Assembly (NCBI RefSeq): GCF_000708205.1
Contig: NW_014575562.1
Location: 931,616-995,615 of the forward strand
DNA length: 64,000 nucleotides
Origin: Mixia osmundae IAM 14324
Taxonomy: Eukaryota > Basidiomycota > Mixiomycetes > Mixiales > Mixiaceae
Reading direction: 5' to 3'
Shown one piece after another: positions 34,054 through 45,096 of the stretch. The notes beneath the pieces are model-generated. The model ran no database searches, was not told the origin of the DNA, and worked only from the letters and a program-made list of their open reading frames with translations. How positions within the stretch are numbered: the first letter of the stretch is position 1; each line of letters opens with the position of its first letter. The position numbers and the translations under genes were made by a program.

Positions 34054-37000
34054 CTAATCTTCTTCGTCAGCCTCGTCATCATCGAGCGCAATTTCGTCTG
34101 CGTTGGTCGGAACTGCTTGCGCTAGCTCAGACTGCTCATCGACGCGCGGCTTGGCAGTCGTCGTCGCCCTGCGGACAAGATATCAGCAAGATCAGATCAG
34201 ATCCGAGCGAGTACTCACGGCACGAATGCTGGCTGTTGACCTGCCGCATTGTCGAGCTGAGCCATCGGATCAGCAGCACCCCGTACGGCGTCGGTAGCGT
34301 CCGCTGATTGTACGTTGCCTTTACGGGCATTAGCGGCGCGAGCAGCAATGTAGGACGCTTCGGTGTTGAAGCTGGCTTGCACTGCTCTCTTGATCCTCAG
34401 CATCTCTCTGAACGTGTCCTCGGAGCCGTGCGAGATCTCGAAAGAGTTCCAGTCTGACCAGAATTCGGGATTGACCTGCTCTCGTCTCATCAGCGATATG
34501 TAAGCTGCGAGTCAAATGACGCACCCGGGGGTCGCAAAACTGCGAGCCATGGGCGTAGATGGCCCTCGCGCGATCGATCTCGCCGAGCTTCTTCTCGAGC
34601 CCAGCAAAACGCAGGCACATTGTAGCAGTCTCGGCATCGGGCAGGGCTTCCAGCGCCTTTTCGTAGATCGACCGTGTCGCAGGCATGCCAAAATTGGCTG
34701 TTGCTTTCGCAATAAGAACCTCATACATCTATCTCGCGTGTCAATCCCGAAGTAAGGCAGGAAAATCGACACGTACTGTGAAGCGATCCTTGGCATCGAC
34801 AGCTTGCGTTGCTCGCTCGTAGACACTCATTGCGCGCTTCGCCAGGCCGTGCTCTTCCTCGAGCTGACCATAGAGCAGATATAGCGGCTTTACGAATTTT
34901 GACGGACAGCCATCGAGCGCCTGCTCGAAGAGATCGCGGGCTCGCTCAATCTTTTCGCCTCCGTATCGTCTGATGAATTTGGTCAGGTAGGTGTTCCAGA
35001 TCTCGAAGACGACCGGGTATGTGAAAAGATCGACGCCGCGCTCGTAGACCTTGAAGCTATCTTCAAAGTAGCTATTTTCTTCCAGGAAGTTGGCAAAGTT
35101 GATGACAATCTGAGCATTTGCAATTTTGAGCTCAAAGATCTTGTCGTAGACCTCTTTCGTTGACTCGACAGATCCGATGGATTCCTCGAGATCGACGTAG
35201 AAAGACCACAGCTTCAAGCTCTTGAACAGCCGTTGCTGAGCTGTCAATGTCTCGTCATGGAAATTGACCTTTGTCCGGCGAGGCAAAGCGGTCGCGCGCT
35301 GCATTATCCGAAGTGCTTCGTCGTAATTCCTACTCAAGGTGATCAGCCACGTATGCGGACGAACATGGTGCATGACGTACTCGTTGCGAACTTCCATCTC
35401 TGCCCATTCGCACCAGATCTCGGCCAGCTCGTCCACCTTGCGAAACGGTACCGCGATTGCACGCTCGAAGACTTGTCGCGCGCTAGCAAGATCGGATTCT
35501 GACCGATCTGCAGCTGAAGCAGCAACACCGCCCTCCTCAAAGAACTTGGCATAAGAGATGAAGATGTGGTGAAAGCCGCCGACGGCCTTGCGCGGATTGA
35601 TGGTATCGATCGCCCTACGATAAGTCTCATCGACCTTGCTATCGTCCGTGCCGTGCAAAGCGACGCGCTTCTCCCATTCCTGGATATCGTTGGGATTGCG
35701 CCTGATGAGTACTTCGTTGACGAGGAAAGGTCGCCGGTCCATGAGACTCTCAAAGTCCTGCATGCGCTGATCAAGCTCTTCTTCATCTTCAGGACCGAGA
35801 ACGTCCTCTTCGTCTTCCGGTGGATTTGCGATGGCATCCATGAGGGACGAGATGTAGGTTTCTGAAAATTCGGCGTAGGCATCGAAAATCTGCGTAAAGT
35901 CACGGATAGTGAGCACTGTGGCGAGGCCCTCTTCGAAAATCTGGCGAGCATGATCTAGATCGCCTTTGCGAATCCAATAGGTTGCAAGCCCGGCCCAGAG
36001 CGTACCGGCTTGATCTTTATACGCAGCCAGCCCGTCATGCCGCACGATGGCTTCGACGTCGAGCTTGCTGACACTTGCAGGGTCGACATCTGCATCATAG
36101 ACGGCCAAGCCGTTCACCGGTTGATCGCCATCAACCTGCATGGCCGTTCCGTTCGTCGCTGTATCGTGCTCTGCGGCTGCAGCGTTTCCTTGCGCGAGCA
36201 TGTGACGAGCGGCGCCCCCGGCGCTCTCTGTTGACGCAATAGCGGTAGCGTCGGCTTCGTCAAGCCCGACCTCGTCTGCATGGTTCACGCAGACTTCAAG
36301 AAATTGCCCAAGCAAGTCGTAGGAGCTCTTCACTTCAGGCGACTTGTACTGACCCTTTGCAGCCCTCCGGGAGAGCGACAGGAGTAGCTTCGCCGCTTCG
36401 AGTGAGCGTTCCGGTCCTTGCTCGAGTAGGACAGAGACATAGTGCTCTGTCGGCAGAGGGTCTACGCGCAGATACCGCCTGAAGACTTTGACGAGTGTCT
36501 CGCCGCCTATGGCTGTCGCCCATCTCAAGTAAAGTCGCCAGACACGCTCGTGAAGTGAGCCGGGTAGTGTCCTGAGGGCACGATCGAAAGTGCGCCTGGC
36601 GTGAGTATGGGAAAGGTAGGCCGGACAGAGTGGTTGTCTGAGCATGTTGAGGTAGTTCAGCCACAGTCGCGGCATCTGTGCGTCGCAATGCACGTCAGCG
36701 CGTTCAGGCAGATCTAGCCCGAGAGGAGCTCACCCTGGGGTTGCAAGTGAGCGCACGCTCGAAGCAGGCGGCGAGCGCTCTCCATTCGATGTGTCCGATG
36801 GTACCGTTGAGACCTCCCTCGTACAGCTGAGCGACATCGCGGTCATGGTCGTCCTGCTCGAGGCCTTTGAGGTCCTGCAGGATCGATCCAGCCTCTATGT
36901 CTCTCTTCTTCTTCGTAGCGGCCAAGTTGAGCTTCTTGGCGGGTATGCCGAGTATGTAGGCCGAGCGAGCGTCGAGGTAAGCCTTCCAGAGCTTGTAGGA

Positions 37001-37318
37001 CGTCGGAAAGTGAGCGAGCGCTCTCTCGTAGACGTCGATGATGCGTTGATAGCTCTCCCTGCCCGGCTGAGTAGCGAGCTTCTTCCCAAGCGCACTCTCT
37101 TGCTGCTTCGTCGCTGTCCCTCTTGCGTCCATCTCCTGCCTGTGGTTCTGCTCCTTGACATGCTTGATGTAGCTCTGCCAGGCATGCAAATTCTGTCCGT
37201 TCCTTGCGAGCTCATACTCGGTCGTCAGGTCCTCTGCCGGGATCAGACTCGCATGGCTGACAGCGTTCGGCGTCGGCACAGACAGAGGCAAGACCGCCTC
37301 GAGCGCACTCACGTCCAT
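34054..37318 (-). CDS. SYF1: Pre-mRNA splicing factor SYF1 (XAB2), HAT-repeat protein of the NineTeen complex
   Basis: A spliceosomal scaffold of 1,019 residues, with exons 37318-36734, 36675-34777, 34728-34525, 34475-34219 and 34168-34054. It is made of half-a-TPR (HAT) repeats, for example [61 protein letters not shown] and [14 protein letters not shown], ending in the SYF1-typical [17 protein letters not shown] and [18 protein letters not shown] blocks and an acidic tail. It is longer than the usual ~855 residues because of an inserted Ala/Asp-rich loop near 36.0-36.3 kb and a longer N-terminus. Its tail converges on the PP4-subunit gene with a 47-base gap. Confidence 0.93.
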
Positions 37319-37443
37319 TGATGACCTCTGCTGCCGAGCAAGCTCAAGCTGGCTGCAGGCAGGCCGAATTCAATTGCAGGTGTCGCGCGCGCTCAGCAGC
37401 AAGATCTGGCCAAGTGCAGCGGTCAAAGTCATATGCATTGGAC

Positions 37444-38619
37444 CTATTCGGCCTCGAGAGGACAGGTCTCTGGCTGAGAGTTGACTTGGATGCCGCCCCG
37501 CTTGTCCAGCTTCGAGTCAGGGTAGGGCAGCTTCCAGCCACCCTGACTCTCTGGCGTCGCTAGCCAGAGTCGAAGGAGATGCCGTCTGGGCGCAGGCGGT
37601 GCGTAGTCTTTGTAGGCTGTGCGTGCGTGGAAGACATGTGTATCGGCAACAAACTGAAGATCGCCGACGTCCAGGATCATATGTAGCGCTTCCCGACTCG
37701 CGATCTGCTCGAGTACTTCAAAGGCTTCGAGCTGCTGAGGTGTATGTGCTTCGATGAGACCGGCTTCGACATGGCGTGCGATAGACTTGACATAGTACGG
37801 GTCGAAGAAGCTAGACACTTTGCCGTCTAGGTAGTGGTAGATAGGTTTGGTGACAAAAGGTCGTTGTCCGTCAGAGACTTCGCCCTTGCGGTCAAAGTGA
37901 AATGTTGGCGTCGTCAGCAGCTCCGCGATGTCCGGTCGCTCCTTCTGCAGACAGTTCCAGACGTGATGTGCAGATACAATGTCGCTTTCGCCTCCTTCGA
38001 GCGCGCGAGCGAGACAGAGCAAGCCGACGAGATCGGACGAGTCGGTATGGAAATATTGCTTAGCGGCAGTGCTGTATATCCTGACTTTGCTGATGTCATT
38101 CGGATCATTGCCCAGGTCACGCACATGCCCCAGCGTATGTCCCTTGCGATTTTGCGAGACCTGCAGTGCGCATATGAGCAGGAGCAGGAGCAGCATTCGT
38201 CGTCAGAGGAGACACACAACGACGCCAATCTGCGCGCCTATGCCGAGATAGGCAGTGGCCGACTTCTGCACACCCCAAGCATCGGTCGACATGCCTTTGA
38301 TGAGTGCAAAGCCTTTGCCATTGATGAGATCTTCTCTCAACTGGCCAAAGAGCTCGGCTAGCCTTGGAGAAACTTGAAATGTCTCCTTCGTGATCTCTGT
38401 CAGGGGACGGCCGGAAGCAGCCCATCTGTCCGCTGCCTCAGAGAGATCCTCTAGCTGCTGCTCTGTCCAGCGTGAGATCCATCGCTCGGGGGCATTGGCA
38501 TATTCTGTCGCTGTCCAGACTGTCTTGCCTCTGATCTCCTTGGGAAATTCGCTATAGGGCGCCAAAAGGTCGAGCACAGGATCGTGCTGACCAGACGTGA
38601 GTTGAGCGACCGACGGCAT
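37444..38619 (-). CDS. TauD/TfdA-family Fe(II)/2-oxoglutarate dioxygenase
   Basis: A non-haem iron dioxygenase of 370 residues from exons 38619-38224 and 38160-37444 (63-nt intron, phase 0). The jelly-roll core shows the iron-binding HTD in YFHTDSSDLVG and the distal block THVFHARTAYKDY...RHLLRLWLA, which contains the second histidine and the 2-oxoglutarate-binding arginine. Family members hydroxylate taurine, sulfonates, phenoxyacids or gamma-butyrobetaine; this one resembles the large fungal clavaminate synthase-like group and its substrate cannot be told. It diverges from a Dal5-type permease gene across 336 bases, suggesting coregulated uptake and degradation of a nitrogen or sulfur compound (inference). 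Confidence 0.85.
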
Positions 38620-38753
38620 CCTTCAGGAAGAGTTGTCGAGGCAAGGCGGCTGGCTCAGAAAGATGGAAGCTCCGCGGGGCGGCGACAACGTGATCGAAGT
38701 TGGCCGAGGCCATCACGACATTCGCGCTTGCAAAGGCGACATCGATCCGCTTA

Positions 38754-38789
<36 letters not shown>

Positions 38790-38955
38790 GCATCATTCTC
38801 TGTCTAGTGATCGCTCCGCTCTTCTCAGGCCCAGATTGAACCTCATCTTGACAAGCGCTCGATTGCGCCTTCAGCTGGCTCCTGTCGCAATACAAAAAGC
38901 GACAGCGAAGCGGCCTTGAAGATCCACAGCTTGCGCACTGGTAGCTTACAGCACA
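38620..38955. other. Shared divergent promoter of dioxygenase and permease genes
   Basis: These 336 bases contain the start regions of both genes and a (CAT)12 microsatellite in the middle. No TATA box or GATA cluster stands out near either start. Confidence 0.5.
38754..38789. repeat. (CAT)12 trinucleotide microsatellite
   Basis: Twelve uninterrupted CAT units lie in the divergent promoter between the dioxygenase and permease genes. Such tracts are prone to length change between strains and could vary promoter spacing. Confidence 0.95.
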
Positions 38956-40662
38956 ATGTCCACGCAAGCTGCAGACCAGCAAGGCTTGGAAAAGCCAGGC
39001 GCAAGCATCGAGAAGCCAGGCGCGTCGACTTATTCTGCCCGTACGCCCGACGCTTCATCAGAGCTCGGCTCGGTCGACGCCATAGAAGTACACGATGATC
39101 CGGCGGCCGAACGAGCACTCACGCGCAAGATCGACTTGCACGTCCTGCCCATGCTTACCCTGCTCTACCTGCTTTCCTTCTTGGACAGAACAAATGTTGG
39201 CAACGCCCGCGTACAAGGTCTCGCGACCAAGACCCATCTCGGTACAGGTTCGGCGTACAACGTCGGCCTCGCACTCTTCTTCGTAGGATATGCAGCTTTC
39301 GAAGTGCCAGCGAATCTCACCTTGAAGCGCTTCAACCCCCGTGTCTGGCTGCCGACTCTCACCCTCGTCTGGGGAGCAGTGACGATGCTGCAGGCTCTCG
39401 TCGTCAACAAGTCTGGCTTTTTCGCCGTCCGCTTCTTCCTCGGCGTCACCGAAGCAGGTCTCTTCCCGGGCACTACTTTCCTCTTCAGCTACTGGTACAC
39501 ACGGGAGCAGCGAGCTGTGCGCGTCGCTTTCTTCTTTGCCGCCGCCGCTGCTGCCGGCTCGCTTGGCGGCATCCTCGCTTACGGTCTCGGTCATATCAAT
39601 ACTTCCGTCATCGATGGCTGGCAGGCTATCTTTCTCATCGAGGGTGCCATCACAGTACTGGTCTCTCTGGTCGCCTATGCCGTCGTACCCACTTGGCCCA
39701 CGGACAGCAAACGATTCACTGCCTCCGAAAAGGCTCGCTTGTTCCGCCGTTTGCGACTTGCAAGCGATTCTGCCGATATGGAACACTTCAACTGGCACGG
39801 TATTAGAAGCGCTTTCACCGACTACAAAGTATGGCTGTACGCCTTTCTGTTCCACGGTGCGGCTTTCTCTCTGTATACGTGTGTGTCTCCATTCAAGCTG
39901 GATTTCCGAACTCATCTCGCCCAATAGCATCTCACTCTTCTTGCCCACCATCATAACAGCACTCGGTTACAAAGCTGCAGATGCACAGCTGCTCACTGTT
40001 CCTGTCTATTTCCTCGCAGCCAGTAAGTATAGCCTATTCGTAACTTTCAGGAGCTCATATCACGTGACAGTCGTGACGCTTACCTCTGCCTTTATCAGTC
40101 AGCGCACCGGCCGCATAGCCATCAACATCCTGCTCTCCTTGTCAGTCTCGTTGATCGGCTATGTCGTCATCATCTCTGTTCAGCACACAGCGGGGCAATA
40201 CATTGCGACTTTCTTGATCGCATGCGGTACCTATTCCGCCACAGGCTTGTTGCTCGCCTGGCCCATTATTAACGTCTCATCTCAAAGCAAGCGGTCCGTG
40301 TCTAGCTACTTATTGTATGACGCGAGCTTATCACTAGCACAAACAGCTGTGTCGCCGCTGCCATCCAGATCAGCGTTGGCAACTGCGGCTCGATCATCGG
40401 CGTCCTCATCTATAGGCCACAATTCTCGAAAGACCACTATCGAAAGGCACACATCATCACGATTGGCTTCCTCCTGCTTGCCGTCTTCTGCGCATCGACG
40501 CTCTGGATGACTTTGAAACGCGACAACAGACAGCGTGATAGACTGGCTGCGCGGCAAGGCGAGGAACAAGCAGAAGAGAAGCCGCTTGCCTATGTCGATC
40601 AAGACGCCGATAGCAAGCATTCGCTGGGCGACAAGCACCCAGCCTATAGATATCGTTACTAA
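38956..40662 (+). CDS. Major facilitator permease, Dal5/anion:cation symporter family
   Basis: A 12-helix plasma-membrane transporter of 518 residues, with exons 38956-39878, 39928-40022, 40071-40293 and 40347-40662. It shows the family signatures KIDLHVLPMLTLLYLLSFLDRTNVGNA in helix 1, GVTEAGLFPGTTFLFSYWYT near helix 4, and CVAAAIQISVGNCGSIIG near helix 10. Relatives (Dal5, Tna1, Seo1, Vht1) import allantoate, nicotinate, thiamine precursors, biotin or sulfonates. The substrate here is unknown. Introns are 49, 48 and 53 nt; the third restores the KR...AAxQISxGN block. It shares a promoter with the divergent dioxygenase gene. Confidence 0.9.
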
Positions 40663-40985
40663 GCAACCAAGCATCATCAAAGGGGTTTGTATGTCTGATG
40701 CATATCGTGGGGATCTATTTCTGCTCGTGTGACGGTATAGACATTCCTGAGATCAGCAGGCGGACGACCCGTGCTCAGGGGCCACAGATCAGACAGGTGG
40801 CTCGGGTGTGGTGCAAACGCGTTAATAGCTCATTTCACCGACGGGATAGACAGACAAGCTTTTCAGCTATGGTCTCATGAACATCAACATGAACATCAAG
40901 AATTGCGAGGAATGATAATGTCAACCAATGTGCAATTGAATAGATTTACATGTGTGCTGCAAGTGATGCTTTTGGCGTGGTTTGC
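40663..40985. other. Convergent 3' intergenic region
   Basis: These 323 bases lie between the stops of the permease and the Rds1-like gene, which converge. They contain AT-rich 3'-end-like sequence and no supported gene. Confidence 0.5.
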
Positions 40986-42196
40986 TTACATGGCGAGCGC
41001 AGCAACGAGGCCGAGCGCGAGCGACAGACCCACTGCGCCTACTTGTGACGTAAATCGAGGAAGTCCGCCAGATGTAGAGCTGCCAGAAGAAGAACCACCA
41101 GACGATGAGCCGCCGGAAGAGCCACCTGAGGATGAGTTGGACGAACCAGCAGTAGCCGTCTCGTTCTTCGTACCAAGCTCAACGACTGCAGGGCCGGCGA
41201 GGGTGGTGCCATCGGCAATGCCAGTGTTGCTTGATGAGAGCACGATGTAGACCTGACCGGCTGTGGTGTTGGCGGGGATATCACATTGACCGTTGGCATA
41301 GGTGGTGAATGCAGGCGCGCCGACACCCGAGATAATACCGCAGTAAACGGTCGAGCCCGAAGGAATGGCAGATGTGTTGGTGACGGAGAGAGCGACTGGG
41401 CTACCGACGGCGGGTGCAGTCGTGTTGACCTTGATGGCAGGGAAGCCGGTGAGCGTCAGCTGCGAGCCGGATGGGCAACTTGCCAGGAAAGGCGCAGCCA
41501 ATGTGACGACCTCGTTGGGGCTCAGAGGCGTCTCGTAAGGTGCAGGGAAAGGCGAGTAGCCGTTGGAATAACGGATGTAGGCGTTGTGGCGAGCCTCCAC
41601 AGTGAGAATGCTACCAGCGGCAGTCAAATAGTCGGTATTGTTGATCGAACCGGCAGCGCCAAGGTAAGCTGACACCTGCAAAATGTACATCAGCATGTAC
41701 CGTGCCGCAGAAATTGCGGAACGCACTCCAACGCCTTCTAGAACTTGGGCAGTCGCGAGCATCGCCGTGGCAGATGTCACGCTCGAGAAATCGTACGTGC
41801 AGGCTTGGAAGGGGCTCGCACCGGCAGCGGACAGCGCAGAGGTGAGGAATTGCACATGAGATGCTTCGTCAGCCGATATTTGTCTGTTCTAGACGTCAGA
41901 AAAGTAGTGGGGTTACGGAGAAGGCACGTACTGAATGTTCGCGTAGACTTGCGCCGATGGAAAGTCGCTAGCCGAGAAATTGGCGAGACCTTGCGCATAA
42001 AACGTAGCTTCGAGATGCTCTAGGGTGAGCTGTAAGGATCACAATGAGGTCAGAAAGCTGCAGCACTGAAAGAGCTTACGGCAAAGTTGAGAATATCAGG
42101 ATCAGTGAGTGCGCCAGCGGCCTGGCGTTTTTCCAGGGGCGCGGCCAGCGCGAGACCGAGGGCCGAAGCCGATGCGACATAGCTTGCAGTTCTCAT
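40986..42196 (-). CDS. Secreted ferritin-like stress protein (Rds1-like), probably GPI-anchored
   Basis: A 353-residue protein from exons 42196-42080, 42029-41932, 41883-41727 and 41675-40986. A signal peptide (MRTASYVASASALGLALAAP) precedes a ferritin-like four-helix domain: LTLEHLEATFYAQGL, DEASHVQFLTSAL, LEGVGVSAYLGAAG and EARHNAYIRYSNG, carrying the ExxH-type metal ligands. A beta-rich extension follows, then a Ser/Gly-rich stretch and a hydrophobic end (VGLSLALGLVAALAM) typical of GPI attachment. Relatives are S. pombe Rds1 and desiccation-linked proteins. The LEGVGVSAYLG motif is formed across the last intron (51 nt). A TATA box lies about 80 bases upstream of the start, as expected for an inducible gene. 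Confidence 0.87.
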
Positions 42197-42895
42197 GGTG
42201 TATTGTTCTGGAACTGTGGGAGGATGGCCGAGTGTGTAAATGAGGAATTCTGGAGGTAGACTGTTCACTTATATACATAAGCGGGAGTGGTACGATGCAC
42301 AAAGCGTCGGCTGACCCAGTGCAGTCGTCGGTTCAACGCCATGATATTCTTCGGTAGTGCGATCGAATGAGACTTGGCTGTCGGTTAAAGCCTGGAAGCC
42401 CAGAGTTCAGGCGGCATGAGCGTGGCCGATCGCGACGCGCCCAGGAAAAGGGAGCCGGCCGGCTGCCGACCGCTTTGAGCCTGCTCAGAATACCAATGCG
42501 GGCTTAAAGTCGCCTGGCTGGGCGATCAGCGTGTCGATCCCTAGGTCATGTGAGCTGGTTCAGGTCGATCACAGGCGAGGAACAGAAAGAAAGCTGAGTC
42601 AGGGATCGAAGCGCACAGAAGGTGTCCAAGGACGGGGCTATTGGGCCTTTCAAATCGTGACTGGCTGTCCAAGGTCTAAGGAGCGTGGATGGCTGTCGAG
42701 ATGAGCTTGAACTTCAATCAGATATTCATCTGCTGGACGATGAGATGTAGACTTGCCGCATTGGATTGAGGGCGCTCGCAGATCGTAGGCGATCTATGGG
42801 GGACGCATTGCTGGGCTTTCTAAGCCAGTACGAGCTCAGCAGCCAGCCAGTACAATGCCTGCATCGGCTCGCCGCTTTGGGGCATTCAATTGATC
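42197..42895. other. Divergent promoter region (Rds1-like and PCD1-like Nudix genes)
   Basis: About 700 bases without a supported gene. It holds the TATA-containing promoter of the Rds1-like gene at its left end. The rest is ordinary unique sequence without repeats. Confidence 0.5.
42269..42279 (-). promoter_or_regulatory. TATA box of the Rds1-like gene
   Basis: The sequence TTATATACATA, which contains TATATA, lies 73-83 bases upstream of the start codon on the minus strand. Few other genes in the window have a clear TATA, so it points to regulated, stress-type expression. Confidence 0.55.
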
Positions 42896-43666
42896 ATGTC
42901 GAGTGGGTCTCTTGATCAGGGGTTGACCACGAGCTGACCAGCACATGAAGCCTGCCACGGCGCAAAGTTGCAGCAGTCGCAGTGCTGCTGTATGCAGATC
43001 AAGAAGACGAGCTCAGCGTGGTACTGACGACGAGAGCAAAGACGCTCAGATCACATCCTGGCGAGACCGCCTTACCTGGCGGGCGTCAAGACCCAGAGGA
43101 TGCCAGCATACAAGTGACTGCAGTATGTGTTAGCTCGGCACGCTCAACACAAGCTGATGCGACAGCAGTTGCGAGAAGCCAACGAAGAAGTCGCTCTGCC
43201 ATTTGACCCGGAGAGGATGCTCGCCTTGGCAACGTTGCCCGCGTTTGTCTCGCGCAATTTGCTCTTTGTCAAGCCAGTGGTCTACCTGATCGACGCTGCG
43301 CTTGTAGCCTTGCTCAAGCCAAACCCAGGCGAAGTGGATGCCATCTTTTCGTGCAAGCTCGCTGCATTTTTGGGCAACGACAAAGAGGCAGGAGACGCGA
43401 TCCAGCTCGAGCATAGTCATAATGACATGATCTGGCTACTCGACCGGCCTTTCCGATTGCATGCTTTCCGGCACACAAGCCTGCCATCGGCTGTAACGGG
43501 CCTGACGGCAGATATCTTGATCGCGACAGCGCTGTGCGCCTATGATGCAAAATCGACGACGTTCGAACAGCGGCCAGCGGGCCAGCCAGACTGGCCAGAG
43601 ATGGTCGAAGCCGTTCTTGCCGGTCTGGCGGGAGCAGGGAATGATCAGCGGACTCGTATGACCTAG
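42896..43666 (+). CDS. Nudix hydrolase, PCD1/NUDT7-type coenzyme A diphosphatase
   Basis: A probable CoA/acyl-CoA pyrophosphohydrolase of about 217 residues, from exons 42896-42902, 42974-43122 and 43169-43666. It has the PCD1/NUDT7 signature HPGETALPGGRQDPED followed, across a 46-nt intron, by TALREANEEVALP; both Nudix glutamates are present. The downstream part (FVSRNLLFVKPVVYLID, FRHTSLPSAVTGLTADILI) also matches the family. Exon 1 is the weak point: the 7-nt ATGTCGA exon and 71-nt intron give an open frame, but a longer N-terminus from elsewhere cannot be excluded. No SKL-type peroxisomal signal is seen at the C-terminus, unlike several relatives. Confidence 0.75.
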
Positions 43667-43681
43667 GTGCACCCCTCTAGC

Positions 43682-45019
43682 TCAAGAGGGGTAAATCTCC
43701 CAAAGGCTGATCCGCATGTCGATACTGCCCGCAGCTACCCAGGCTCGCGCGGGCTTGCCAGTCTGCTTCGGCTGCATGACCGGCGCGAAAGCGACTGCAT
43801 TGACGGTGTCACGATGGAAGCTCAAGATCGCAAGGGGCTTGAATGTCTTGATCGAACGGATTCGAACCCTGCGGCTAGCATCAGCTCCGAGCCAGCTAGT
43901 GTGTCCAGACGCACAGGCCATCCCAGCCAGCTATAGCGAGGATCTTCTGATCGTCTCGAGCGACAATGCAAGCTTTACCTGGAGTATCAGTCGCATGTCG
44001 CGTCGTCTTGCCCCCCTGAGTGAGGTCGTAGGCAATCACGAGGTGATCCGCAGCGACAGTCCAAGCTACGGAGTGATCCGCCGCGAGCGCTAATGACATG
44101 ACTGCAGCAACAAGTTCAGCGCAGCCAATCGCAAGCTTCAGATCAACACAAACTGGGCTCCTTGTGTTGCTTCTGCCACCAGACGAGCTCCCAGCCCTCG
44201 CTTGCATCTCTGCGCGGCTGCGACCAGTCGCTCGTCTGCAGCAAGCCAAATAGCGCGACGCGACCATCTTCCCATGCAATGAGCACCGACAGTCGGCTCT
44301 GCGCGTCGAGAAAGAGCTGCAGCGCCATGACCATGCCTGCTGCGTTTTCAGCAAGTAACGCAAGGAACAGTACACATGACTGACCGACACGATCAGTCGT
44401 GACGAATGCATCTGCCGCAACAGAGCGATGCACTCGCGTGAGACTCGGCAGGTGAAAGATGTCCACTTGGTCTTCTTGTAGTATCGACGGCAACGCTACG
44501 AGGGCTTCCGCTTGCGAGACAGCCAAAAGTGAGAACTTGCAGAACCCGAGTGCATTGATGCCCGTGCTGCCCATGAGCTCGACAGTCGACGGTGAAGCTA
44601 TAGATGGCACCTGCAACGCCGCAGCTCGTGACAGCGTCTTTGGCTTCTCGGGTACTTGCCACAGCTTCAGTTCATTATCTCTGCCTTGGCTTCATGCGAC
44701 GATGAGAACGAGCTCGACGTCGCATCTGTTGCCTCGAGCTTACCTGATGATCGTCTTGTTCCAGAGCTGCGCCTGCAGGACCGAATCGGAGTGTGCCTTC
44801 CATAACAAAGTCGGGCGGAAGCTTGCAAGATCGTATAGCGCTACATGGCCTTTCAAGTCGCTGCAGGGCTCCATTAGATCGACTAGCTTTTAGAAAGTGT
44901 GGCCCTGCTGACCCTGAGACTAGCTCCTCGCCGCTCGCTGAGAATTGCAAACAGTTGACTTGGCTAGCATGGGAACGCAGGACAAAGACTGGCTGAGGCA
45001 CCGGCCCTGCAAGGCTCAT
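43682..45019 (-). CDS. ASA1: WD40 protein ASA1 (ASTRA complex; GNB1L-like)
   Basis: A seven-bladed WD40 protein of about 357 residues from exons 45019-44913, 44860-44744, 44680-44391, 44339-44154, 44101-43915 and 43868-43682. It begins PQPVFVLRSHASQVNCLQF, has RDNELKLWQ, then GMVMALQLF, IAWEDGRVALF and the final AGWDG...IRSIKTFKPLAILSFH...AVAFAP block. This order is diagnostic for Asa1/GNB1L, a component of ASTRA, which assists assembly of PIKK kinases with Tel2-Tti1-Tti2. Two acceptors (near 44340 and 43869) have in-frame alternatives changing one to three residues. It converges on the Nudix gene with only 15 bases between stops. Confidence 0.85.
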
Positions 45020-45096
45020 GTAACGTTCAAGCGCTCAAACGGGTCATTAGCATTTTATGCGCGCGGTGAGATGCACAGGCACAACATTGATCGATC

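Noticed and set aside
43865-43885. tRNA B-box-like GGTTCGAATCC on the minus strand
   Set aside because: It lies in the ASA1 gene at an exon boundary, and no A box, acceptor stem or cloverleaf can be drawn around it.
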